Source: Polytrichum commune
Taxonomy: Eukaryota > Streptophyta > Polytrichopsida > Polytrichales > Polytrichaceae
Length of the DNA stretch: 64,000 nucleotides
Direction of reading: 5' to 3'
Assembly (NCBI GenBank): GCA_950295325.1
Contig: OX485807.1
Location: 51,326,796-51,390,795 of the forward strand
In this document: positions 42,931 to 54,021 of the stretch, piece by piece
How the letters are laid out: each line of letters opens with the position of its first letter
Numbering within the stretch: the stretch's first letter is position 1
Program-made: the position numbers and the translations under genes
Notes under the pieces: model-generated
Database searches by the model: none
Told to the model about the DNA's origin: nothing
The model's input: the letters and a program-made list of their open reading frames with translations, nothing else

Positions 42931-45900
42931 CTAGACGTCCTCTCATGAGCGTCACGTCCGTGCATACCCACCCATTATACTTTCTAATGCATTCTTTGGT
43001 ACTACATCACAAGTTGTCCGATGCACCTTTTCAATATCACATTCAACACCTACGTCTTGTCAACACTAAGGACTAAGTTAGCTTACAAGAAGAGCAATAA
43101 TGGGATAATACCCACAATGAATCTATTATTCAAATCCCTCTTTCAACACTTTATTGCTTGGTTTTTTCAGAATTGTGGTCCATCCGGAGTGCCATACATT
43201 TCAAGGACGCTACCCATCCAAATCCAAAACTTACAAGCATACACACCTTCTCTAAGAGTCTAAGCTATCTTCGCATATGTGTACTAAGAGAACCAAAAGG
43301 CTTTAGGACAATACTTATATACTTCAAAACAACTACTTACTAGGTGGATCAACTTGGTAGGTTGCCACCCTGTCAAAACACTGCAACTAGCTTATATGAC
43401 GTGTTTTTGCCCAATGTCCAATTCATAACCAGTTGGCACACTGAGGTCATAAAAAACGGTCAACTAGTAAAAGGTTCGCAATGCCAATTTAATAACTTTG
43501 GACCTACAAGTCATTTTCTGACCAACTAAGTTACTAACACCAAATAATTATTATAATTGAATAAATTGTTCAATAATAAAACAATATAAACCAACTAGTG
43601 GACGTTCTAACAATTAATTGCATTAGGGACATATTTGACGTCAACTAGTAAATTGGCATTTTTTGCCCTTTCGACAATTTGTGACCAACTACAGTAGTCA
43701 GTTTTTGATGGGTTGGTTTATTATGGACATTTAGGTTCTTAAAACATAGTGTTAAATTCTACCTTTACAACACCCAACTTTTTTCACTCTCCTCTTAAAT
43801 ATTTTCATCCACCCTATCTCAACTTCAAGTCTTAGCCACACCTTCAACAACGTTTATTCTTCATTAGAACCTTCTTTCTTATCCTTATCTGATTCTTTAT
43901 TTCAACTAACCCTTATCCCTTCCTATATACTTCTACTTCTAAGGCTATTTCAATACAGGTAACTTCTAACTATTGTTAACAAAGATCCATGGCCTCCTTC
44001 TCTTACTCAAGAAAATAAGTATCTTCAATTGTGGCGACTAACCCAATTTTTTTTAAATAAAAAACTATTTAAAAAACATATAGCCCACTATCTTTCTTGT
44101 GGTTGCACAACTTCAGACATACGAATTCACAAACTGATGATACAAAAAGGGAGATTTGAAATTATATTGCAACATGCAAAGGCAATCAATTTATCATAGA
44201 CACACAAACATAGGCTAAGTTACGAAATGGAAATTGAGATTGCACAAAATTGTCAATTTCCACATCTTGGTGTTCAAACTAATGCTTAACCCTCACTTTG
44301 ATGATGCCACTTTGATGACCCTTATTGACATATTCAACTCAACGGCCAAGAGGACATACAAACATGGTGATAGTTTTTGACTCATTCATGCTCATTGCCC
44401 AAGACTTGGCATGTCAAATGAAGGTGATGCATGCAGTTGAGAAGTGGTGGAATACACATGCAAGTCTTGTACTAGGGTATATTTTACATGGTGTTTGCAT
44501 TCTTTTATGGTTGTTGCAAATAGGACAACGTTCTAGTTTATTGGATCCCCTAATTGTTAGCACTACACTAAATATTGTATTTAGTGTCACCAATTCTAGT
44601 TGTCTTGCTCAATACTAATTATAAACCCTGGTGTAGTGTCACCAACATTAAATGTTAACCTAACATTATTTATCATTCTTCTTAATGAAATTTGGGGGTT
44701 ATAAATTTACAGTGTTGCAAATATTGTCATTTACTAAGTGATATCTCATCCATGACAATATTCATCACAAATTTGCTAGGATGCAAATTATGCCAAACTT
44801 TGTTTCAATAATTGGCATGGATTTCATGCATTAAGGTAGAAATTCCATAAACCATGAAAATAAGGTGATTCGTAGTGAAAATTTGGTCTTGAAATCTTGA
44901 GATAATTTTCCAAGATAGAAGAAAAGGAATCATGAAGAATGCAAGTTGTTGCATATTTTTATTCCTTGTTAAAAAAAATTCTACAATTTTTCAAAGTGGA
45001 AAGTTTGTCAAACCCCCTACTTGTTCACTAGATTCTCCTTAAACCAAACACAATAATGCTCATTTCCACATGGAACATCACCTAAACTAGTTAACTCATG
45101 AGTACATTAAATTGTGATGGATGGTAATCAAACATGACCAAATGTTTTGGTGATCAAGAAGTATATCTTATGAGAGATTATTCTCGATCAAGAAGAATGT
45201 CGTACGAGAGTAATCAATCACCCCATGTAGACCGAAAGCTTCGTTGCACCCAAATTTGGTTGAATGTACATGCATTTCAAGTTACCATCCTCGCAATTCT
45301 TCGTTTCAAAAAATATCACCTCACTATTATGATGGAAGTACACTGTACATGTAGAGGGTAGTTCACGTGTTGGGTATTTCTACCTTGTGCGCAACCCATA
45401 GAATAATAGATGACAAGAGAAGGTAGGGTTTTGGCCAATGAATGAACTCGTCCATCATCTATGACAATATTGGTTCACTCATTCATAAGAATGGTGTCAT
45501 CAAAAAAAGTTATCACATTGACATAAAATACCATATGACACAAAATACAATATTGAGTTTAGTACAACTCTTTGTGACAAAGATTTCAACATACAAACTA
45601 AAACCAAGAGATCTATGGCAAGACAAAAATGAAATATTTTCTAGGCACATGGCTTAAGTGCAAATTTGTGACTGCATAGTGGAAAGAAGAAGTCCTCTTG
45701 AAGAAGATTGCTCTTTAGTATGTGTGCACACCACCACCTTCCATCCTCAAGTATTAAAGTGTTGAGGTGACTAACCTACTTGAGAGTCATTATGGGCAAC
45801 TAACCACAAATGGCATTTTTTTCCTTCTCTTTCTTGCATGCACACCGAATTCAAAGCCAACCCAACCATACCCATACCCAACCAATCCTCCTCTTCAATT

Positions 45901-46575
45901 TAACTCTAAGTTAGTGGATAGAAATGTATGTGTATAGAACATCCAACATTTGACATGTATGTGTATAAAACATGCCCAAAAACAATGGTTGAAACTTTAA
46001 TAGTTGAGCACTTTGGAGCTCATCACAAAGGCCATAAACCATCTATGACTTTAGGTCGTCAATGGAATTAAAATATTTAAAAGTTCTACAATTGATAAGA
46101 TATTGAATGCAAATCAAACCCTGACACACGCATGCACAACTATAGAACTATATTTACGTATTTGTCAGAAATTGTATTGACCATAATAAAATCACTTTCA
46201 ACTCTCATCTTTTGGTAGGTCATAAACCTACATGTGCTCTAAAGACTTAAAGAGTTTCAACCCAAAGCTCTATAGTCTTGTCCTATGAAGAATTAAATTT
46301 TAACTTGAATTTTTAGAATGCTCACATAAAATTCATCAAGTCATTTGAAGGCACCATCAATTGTTGTGGATAGATTTGATCTTTAAAGTGACATCAACAA
46401 GTTTTCTTCAACAAAAAAGTTTACGAGTATGGCCTTGCAACCTTCACTTCATAGCAAATGAACAGTGTGGGTTAGTAAGGCTAATCGTAAATTTAAGAAA
46501 GCCACCAACGGCCACAAGTTAGTAAAAGTAGACGATACAATGCAACCTTGGCAATGGAGAGGTGGCCAAAGATTC
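42931..46575. other. AT-rich spacer of about 3.6 kb
   Basis: There are open frames up to 97 codons (44325-44618) but no domain, splice pattern or RNA gene that I can support. Sequence around 44565-44650 repeats TTTAGTGTCACCAA and TGTAGTGTCACCAAC and may be a decayed relative of the MITE-like hairpin at 41776. Confidence 0.35.
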
Positions 46576-47639
46576 GGCTAGGGTGAACCAGCAGCTACAC
46601 TCGTACCTTCGGGGGATGAAGGCCTCGCGGATGACACTGAAAACTTCATCCTTCTTTATGGGGAAGCCCGCTTGACTACAAATCCCATATTGAGTGCACT
46701 TCGCCTTCAAGGTCTAAAATCCAATATATATGTGCACTTCCAAATAGTAAATAAGCAATTCATTGGGATTTTATTCCGGAAGTGAAACCATCAATGAAGC
46801 ATGTAATCAACTTGGAGGTCAAATAAAATTACAAAATCCTCATTAACATTGAGGTTATAATTTTTTTGACTTACCATTTGAAATTCTCTTTGTCATTCTA
46901 AAATGACACTTAAATTTAGTGTGCTGATTTAGTATGTATATTTTATAATATTTTAATAACGCCGCCTACTTTCACAAGTATTCATAAATAAATAAATAAA
47001 ATATTGGAATTAATTAATTAATTAAATGTAATTACTGGAATTAATTAATTAATTTAATTGCTGAAATGAATTACTGGAATGAATTGGTTCAGTTAATTAA
47101 ACATTATAATTAATTATTCTTACTTTATTTGGTAAGCACACTTTTCTGATTTATTTGGGCTTAAATAGGATTCATCAGAATTAATTAGACTTAATGACAT
47201 TAAATCACACTTAATTGCTTTGAATGTGTATGAATACTTGTGAAAGTAGGCGGCGTTATTGAAATATTATAAAATATACATACTAAATCAGCACACTAAA
47301 TTTAAGTGTCATTTTAGAATGACAAAGAGAATTTCAAATGGTAAGTCAAAAAAATTATAACTTCAATGTTAATGAGGATTTTGTAATTTTATTTGACCTC
47401 CAAGTTGATTACATGCTTCATTTATGGTTTCACTTCCGGAATAAAATCCCAATGAATTGCTTATTTACTAATTGGAAGTGCACATATATATTGGATTTTA
47501 GACCTTGAAGGCGAAGTGCACTCAATATGGGATTTGTAGTCAAGCGGGCTTCCCCATAAAGAAGGATGAAGTTTTCAGTGTCATCCGCGAGGCCTTCATC
47601 CCCCGAAGGTACGAGTGTACCTGCTGGTTCACCCTAGCC
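46576..47639. mobile_element. Mutator-like non-autonomous element with 411-bp TIRs, 9-bp target duplication
   Basis: CAAAGATTC lies at 46567-46575 and 47640-47648. The arms are 46576-46986 and 47229-47639, both exactly 411 bp, in inverted orientation with about six differences seen (roughly 98.5 percent identity). They begin GGCTAGGGTGAACCAGCAG. The 242-bp centre is AT-rich with TTAATTAATTAAT runs. Long TIRs with a 9-bp target duplication are the hallmark of Mutator-like elements. There is no transposase. Each arm carries a short coding-like segment (CTQYGICSQAGFPIKKDEVF...) of unknown origin, possibly a captured gene piece. The near-identical arms would form a long double-stranded RNA if transcribed. 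Confidence 0.88.
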
Positions 47640-47648
47640 CAAAGATTC

Positions 47649-48400
47649 GTGGTGTTTACCGAACTCAACCAATAGTAAGGTGAAAATACATCGACCTATT
47701 CTATAGCCAATTAATGACTAGTTTTAGATGACGTGACTCTAAAAATGATATCAAAGCACTCGAAATCAGTTTTAAATCGTTTATGGTATTTAATGTCACA
47801 TACAGTATTGGCAAACTCTTTAAACTAGATGTGTGGAGATCTGGTAGTGTCACATACTTTAAATGTCAACATGACAGGGTTGCACATGAGAAATTCATCA
47901 GCCGACACGTTTACATCCGTCCGACAGATGTTCATTCATCCAGTTCTCCTCCTCCTCCTCCTCCTCTGACGCGGTCCTCCTCTGTCTCTCTCCTCCTGCG
48001 AGGAAGACGCAGGGCAAAATCGGGAGAACAGACGCGCAGAGCCAAGGAGCCATCTCTCCCATAGGCTCCAAGTTTCAATGATCCAGGGATGCGCCGAGCC
48101 TACCGACACTGCCCTTGTTTAGTAGTCCTTTTTGGTACTTTTGTTCTGCCTCCGTCCAGGCTGAATTGTTGGACATCTTGCAGGTGTGAGAACCATGCAT
48201 ATCTGTGGACAAAAATCCGTCTGATGTAAGAGATCCTCCACGGTGACTTCTTTATTATCTCTCTCTCTCTCTCCAAACTTTTGTTTCTCCTCCTCCCTTG
48301 GACTTGCCTCCCAGCAGCAGCGACTGCCCCACTTCTGGCTCTCAATGAGCTCGGCCGAATTTTTCAAGTAAGTGCCTACGTCGACCTGCTCAAGTGAGTT
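47649..48400. other. GC-richer, pyrimidine-repeat region, 5' UTR-like
   Basis: (CCT)n at 47949-47968, CT-rich tracts at 47975-47995 and (CT)n near 48261-48276 lie in sequence that is locally GC-richer than its flanks. This resembles a plant 5' UTR or promoter, but no coding sequence could be joined to it on either strand. Confidence 0.35.
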
Positions 48401-48721
48401 TCATTCAATGCGTTGTCACGGAAGGAGGTGGCTGGATTTGCTAGGTGTATAAGAGTGTGGTATGTCCGGGGGTTGGATTTCGGGTTCCCAAAGTGTGAAA
48501 AAGTATCTGCATTGCAGATTTTCTTCTTCTGAAACTTCAGTGTTTCTACTTTGATCGAGATTCAGCGAACATCATGTGTGCAAGAGGTTTAGGTGTTCGG
48601 TGACGGTGGTTGTCCAGGTCTAAATGTAATGATGATGATGCTATAGCTCACAGTCAGTCTGGCACGAGGAACGTATTGTTTGAAGGCAAGTTTGTAAAGT
48701 TACGAACTGATTATTGACTAG

Positions 48722-49018
48722 CTAAGCCAGCTCGGAGGAACCGGAGTCAGAGTCAGATTCTAGCATTGCCTGCTCTTTGTTTCCATCAGGAAGAGGTAAT
48801 ACATATCCACCACGTTCAGAAAATGTGTTGTGGCCCACTAGATTTTTTACGAATTCTTTCAAAAAACGAGGTGCGTAATCTCTTTCCAGGAAACTGCGTT
48901 CAAAAGTGGGCACTGAGTGGAAACGATTACCCTCAAACCTAGGATGCAATAATATAAGTGGTACCTTCATTGTTACACTGTCGTCTTCGTGAAACAGTTT
49001 AGGAACAGTGGTCGTCAT
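48722..49018 (-). CDS. Unassigned open frame, 98 codons, acidic Ser-rich end
   Basis: Read leftward from an ATG at 49018, the frame ends at 48722 with SDSDSGSSELA. Middle segments such as FERSFLERDYAPRFLKEFV look protein-like, and the composition is more coding-like than neighbouring frames. No family is recognised and no splice partner was found. It may be a real small gene, a terminal exon or chance. Confidence 0.25.
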   Translation of the reverse strand: MTTTVPKLFHEDDSVTMKVPLILLHPRFEGNRFHSVPTFERSFLERDYAPRFLKEFVKNLVGHNTFSERGGYVLPLPDGNKEQAMLESDSDSGSSELA

Positions 49019-52000
49019 GTTTCAACTTTTCTGCCTAAATCGTTGCAAAGCTCCATAAAATTTCTTCAAGGTACAACCTGCAAACTTTGAGAAAATTCCT
49101 ATTTGCACCTCCAGTGCACATGTTTAGGGGATTCTGCAATTGTGATAATCCTCTCTCAAAAGTCACTCGTCATTGAACCTCAATGATATCTTTGCTAGTG
49201 CAACATGTAAGCCGGGTCAAAATTCTTTCCACCATTTTCTATTGCATCACAATAGATGCGGATGCCAGTGGGCACAAAACTTGAGTTCGTTGTTTTCATC
49301 TTCAATTATGGCCTTCCAACACTATTACCCATGTCAAATATTAGCACGATAGCAGCCGTTGATGGACATTATGTCCTGGTTTAAACCATATGATGGTTTC
49401 TTCTGTCTGGCATCTGTTGCAGTCATTGTATGACTCCTCTGTTTCTAACTTATTGACCGCAGTGAGCCACTGAAGTCATTTGACATCTTATCACTTAGTA
49501 TGCTACACTACTCATCATATCATCCTTGTAGTTCATGGAGACATTTATGGTAACAGATTGTTTGTTGGAAAAACCCTCATTGGATAGTCTTTCATTGCAG
49601 TTAGGGGGCTGAGAGGTGAAGTATTCAACTTATTAATGCACACATGCTGGAATTCAGAAGTTTAGTCTTTGTGCAACAGAAGAGTTATTCTTGGAGGTCT
49701 ATGGTTGTGAAGCGACGTGGATGCAATTGCATGTTTTATAATTCAAAGTCTATCAATTTGAAGAGCAACTCAGAAGGAGCATATCTAGGGTAGTTATGGA
49801 AGGTGTAGAAAAGTCAAATTGACGCATATCCACCTCAGCAAGTTCCTCTTCCAGCTGTATTTGACTTGACAAACAAGGGACCATAGTTACTATATGCAAT
49901 CTGGTGTAAATACTTGGGTTTAGGGTCCTCCTCGCGTGCCACAGCTTGGTGTAAATACTCTCCCGAGTCCTCCTCGCGTGCCACAGCTCCAGAGCAATAC
50001 AAACGGGCCTTGTAGACCACACCAAAGTGAAGCCACTGTTGCCCTTCAATCTTTTCCCTCAAGTACGCATGCTTTCACCTTCGGATTCACCCTTAGCCTC
50101 CACGTTGATCCTCACATGCTCTCGGTGTGTGTGCTCAATTGGTGGTTGAAGCTCCTGCAATGAGAACACAAATGTGGGTTGTGGTAGCGTATATAGTAGA
50201 GACCAACGGATGAGTTTAAGTAGGTGTACCGGATGAAGGGTTAGGGTTTACTTACACACACTGTATTACTCCTTTCCATTTCTTAACCTCTCCATGCTCT
50301 TCTTGTTTTCGGAGTGCATGTGTATTCCTGGCTAAGGGCGATTGTGCTGTGACGGTAAGTCGTCTACTCTCTGTGGAAATCCCTTCCTCTTCGACACTTG
50401 AATGGTTGCAGGGTTGCACTCGCAAACCCTGATCGTCTACCATAGCCATCCACCGTGAATCTTGAAGTGTTTGAGTTTTGAATCTGTAAGAGTAACAATG
50501 TCTGATCGCATATGGGAGGCCTTTTGGTGGTAGTTGAGACCGAGACCGGATCTTCTTTGAAGAAGCAGGAGAGGAGATGATGGCTGAATCTCTTTCTGTA
50601 AGGGTTTGATTCGAAATGTAGCTCTTTAAATGAAACTCTGTATTGAGTTCTTGGTTTCAAGTTCCAAGAAAACCCGCTTCTGTGTTCCGGGCTTGACAAA
50701 AAAGAAGTTGTTGATGTTGAGGTTTACTCACGTTTTGTGTTGCAAAAGTTGAATGGCAAGATCTGACAAATGTCTTGGAGCCAACTGGCCAGGGTTTAGC
50801 AGTGTTCATCATCATTTTGATGAATCCATCACTCTTTTCTGGTGCCTTGGATCTTTCTGAGTCAATCATCTCATTAAATAATGTGATGTGTTTGCAGTGA
50901 TAATGAGAAGCAAGGATTTCTCAAACTTATTGGCCGCTACTTGAGGTGCCTACCAATCTCTCTATGCATCATTCCCTATTCAGACCAAGGAATTTCTATG
51001 AATTTAATTGTTTGCTCTCTACAATGAGTTCAAGTGCATGTAATCCCTCTTTATACGTATTGGAGTGTACAGCCGGTTACATCGGAGTGGTAGGTGATGG
51101 ATTTATTGGACCTACTGTATTCTCAGAGTAATAATGAACCTTGCACTGATTTGGTGTTTATTGCAAAATTTAATAGCAGTCTCTGGTTGGGTTGCAGTAG
51201 CGTTGCCATATTTGATGAAATATTGTGCGCACGTCATTCATGTAACTGAAGTATTGATAGTTTGACCTGTGACACGTCGTTATTTATCTTTGATACCTTA
51301 CTACGGTCTTGACAGTGGAACAAGTGACACCATCCAATGGGAGAAGCTCAAGCCTCCTACCGATGAGGTTGTAGTTCCTTACGACAATTTGGGTGAATTT
51401 TCAGACGGTAATAACCTTGACTACCTTGCAACAAATCTAATTTTGAATACGACCTTATGTTCTTGGAAAATTATGAAATCGATAAATTCCTACGTGAAGT
51501 TTCTTCTCTTAGTTCATTCCAACCACGGAAGTCCAGGTTCTATTTGATTTCCAATGCTGACATTTGACAATCAGCCCCACCGTGAAGATTTGGTAGTCTC
51601 GTAGTTTGGAAAATCAGTCTGGTTGTTCAAATGGCCTTTTGGGTTTATAGCCATAAACTCTCGCAATATTGTAGATTCAGCATTCGATATGCTGTTGTTG
51701 TTTATACATTGTAATTTGTCGATGTCTTAAAAAACTTTTATGGTATATGTGTTTCCATTTCATATTTAAATGCATTGAATAGGCTATTGGAGGGTTGTTT
51801 CTAACCAACTCGTTGACCTTGGTCAATGCAGAGCAAACCAAAGTTATGATAGTAAATGATAGTAACCAAATGTCAGAGACGTCACTACACTCAAATCTCT
51901 TCCATGTCAAGATGCACATGCACATCTGTTTCTGCTTCCCAGAACTTGCAGATTTGTATGCACATGCACTAGTATCTATCCACCTCAATACATATGGCAA

Positions 52001-53472
52001 GACCTGAAATGTAAATGAACAGAAAGATCAAATTATATTGAAATGCATACTCGGTGCAGTTCCTGGTCATAAGGTATGTAAGGATAAAAAAGTTGGAACA
52101 TGGAGTCAAGGTGTGTATCGGAGTTCTTATTGCAATATCGTCAATTTTTGGTTGTATATGTGGTTGCAGGAAATTTTTGGTGGATTGAGGTGTTTAGGTC
52201 AGGATCAGGTGCTTTCCCAGGTATGGATATCTCTTCTTATAAGTCTTCTCATATGATTGCATGATAATTGTAAGTAAGGAAATTGTGAATATGAATATTA
52301 ATACGCCACACCTGCAGACTGATGTGCACATCTGTGAGCATACTTTCAATTCATGCTATGCAAAAGATCCTGAAGTCGTCAGTGACAACGCTGCGTTAAT
52401 ACATTGCTACCCCAAAGAGTTTTCTTTTGACGTGTCCAAGTGTTCTATTACACGCTGTCACTGCAGTCTAAATCTCTGTGGAGGAATGCTGTTTTTGCTA
52501 GGTTTTTAGACCACAACCCAAAGTCTTAACTCTTTTAGGAGCTGATTGCAATCATCACCCACAAAGTTTGATGTATTTTGTCTTTTCAAAGAAATGCCTG
52601 CTCCTTTGCTATCTAAATATGTAACAGTCAGTAGGCAATCCTTTCAAGTATTTTGTGTCTTTGCAGTTCCAAAGAGTCTTTTTTCTTGTTGGTTAAGTTG
52701 TTCTATTTCTTGTGGTTTACTTACAACCCATGCTTCTAAAGGAGTTATGTTTCTGGCCTATCAAATTATAGCATTCTCAAGTGGATCATTGATACTGGAG
52801 ACTCTTGTAGTGCATCATTGCCTTGATGTTGTTGGCGAGCCCTAAATTTGCTTGGATCAGTCACCAACTTACACAACAGATCTCATTGAACTAGAAATTT
52901 CTTAGAGCCCTCTGATATATTTCTTTCCAATTTCTGTTTTATTTTTTGTAGATCAAACTGTTTGAACATCAAATGGTGGCGACTTGCATTTTGAGACGAC
53001 TTTGACAAAAGGGATAACAGAAACTTCAATGTTGTTGGCAGGCCTAGCAGCGTACTTTTTCTGTGCTCGAGGCTGGCGTGTTGCTGAATCTCTGGAATAT
53101 GGCATCGTTGGCTTGAATGAGGGCCTTGTTTCAAGCGAGGTATTGAAGTCCGCATTTGTATCCAATATATGACTCTTCTACTTCATGAGCAATTTCAAAG
53201 TTCCATTGTATTTGCTCACGTATTTTCCGTCATCAGAACTATACAAGTATCTACATACACAATAGCTGGTATTATGAGGAAAATGGCCATGGGCATGATT
53301 TGGGTTAGGTGATCATCTCGCACTAAATCAATTGCGTGTTTCAATTCCTAGATTGAGAACTTTGGGTGCAGGGAAAAAAGTGTCCGTTTAAGGCCGCCTA
53401 CCTTCTATCCAAATCTTTACTCATGTGTGAGTTGGTCGTAATGCAATGGATACTCTACAGGTGGCTCCATTT
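49019..53472. other. Spacer of about 4.4 kb without a supported gene
   Basis: The only clear local structure is a short direct repeat TCCTCCTCGCGTGCCACAGC at about 49927 and 49968 (period about 41 bp). Several open frames of 60-110 codons occur on both strands, but none has a recognisable domain. The stretch may contain untranslated exons or introns of an unrecognised gene. Confidence 0.35.
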
Positions 53473-53576
53473 GGAGGCAGCCCGTGTAGCTGCCCGGCCC
53501 AATCTGGGCCGTCGATGGGCCCGGGGCGCCTCCATGGCCCAGATTGAATTTGCGCCTGGGGCCATGGAGCGCCCCA
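53473..53576 (-). repeat. Second copy of the GC-rich element core, upstream of the immune receptor
   Basis: About 104 bp matching, in reverse orientation, the middle of the inverted-repeat element at 32171-33455. Shared blocks include GGAGGCAGCCCG, GTCGATGGGCCCGGGGCGCC, CAGATTGAAT and GGGGCCATGGAGCGCCCCA. The long TIR ends are missing. The flanks carry a short inverted CAGGTGG/CCACCTG. It lies about 450 bp before the receptor's start codon. Confidence 0.8.
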
Positions 53577-54021
53577 CCTGAACATGTAGCAACCCTAAAC
53601 CACATAATATTCTCCCTTATACCGTATCTTATTATTAACCTCTCAATGCCCAAGGAGCTAAAAGGTGCTTGCGAGCAATCTATAGTTTCCAATCGTCCTG
53701 CCATATGACATGTTCCACCTGGGCTTACCTCACCTTCCTCGCACATGCTGTTGAATTTTGTGTCTGGATCGAGGTGAGTCGATTCCAAAGTCTAGGGCGT
53801 GTCAAGCTCTATCCCGAATTTCCTAAACCCTTCCGATCTTGCAACCTCACAACCGGTGAGAAGTGTAAACTGTGAGCCATTCGCTTTTTGATCGTGATAT
53901 CTTTGAAGCTGGCGAGCTGAATTCACATGCTTCCATAACTGTTTATGAGTTTGTGGTGTCGTTCATCTCTTGCTCCTTGCAGCCGGTGTGGTAGTCAATT
54001 GAAGAGTGCTCGTGATGCGGA
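53577..54021 (+). promoter_or_regulatory. Upstream region of the receptor gene
   Basis: About 445 bp between the GC-rich repeat and the proposed start codon. No strong TATA box was seen. The region presumably holds the promoter and 5' UTR, but no element can be pinned down. Confidence 0.3.

Noticed and set aside
46519-46710. 63-codon minus-strand frame as a gene
   Set aside because: It lies inside the TIR of the Mutator-like element and is mirrored in the other arm. It is treated as part of that element.
52546-52845. 99-codon hydrophobic frame
   Set aside because: It has no recognisable family and no supporting start or splice context, and overlapping frames are equally open.
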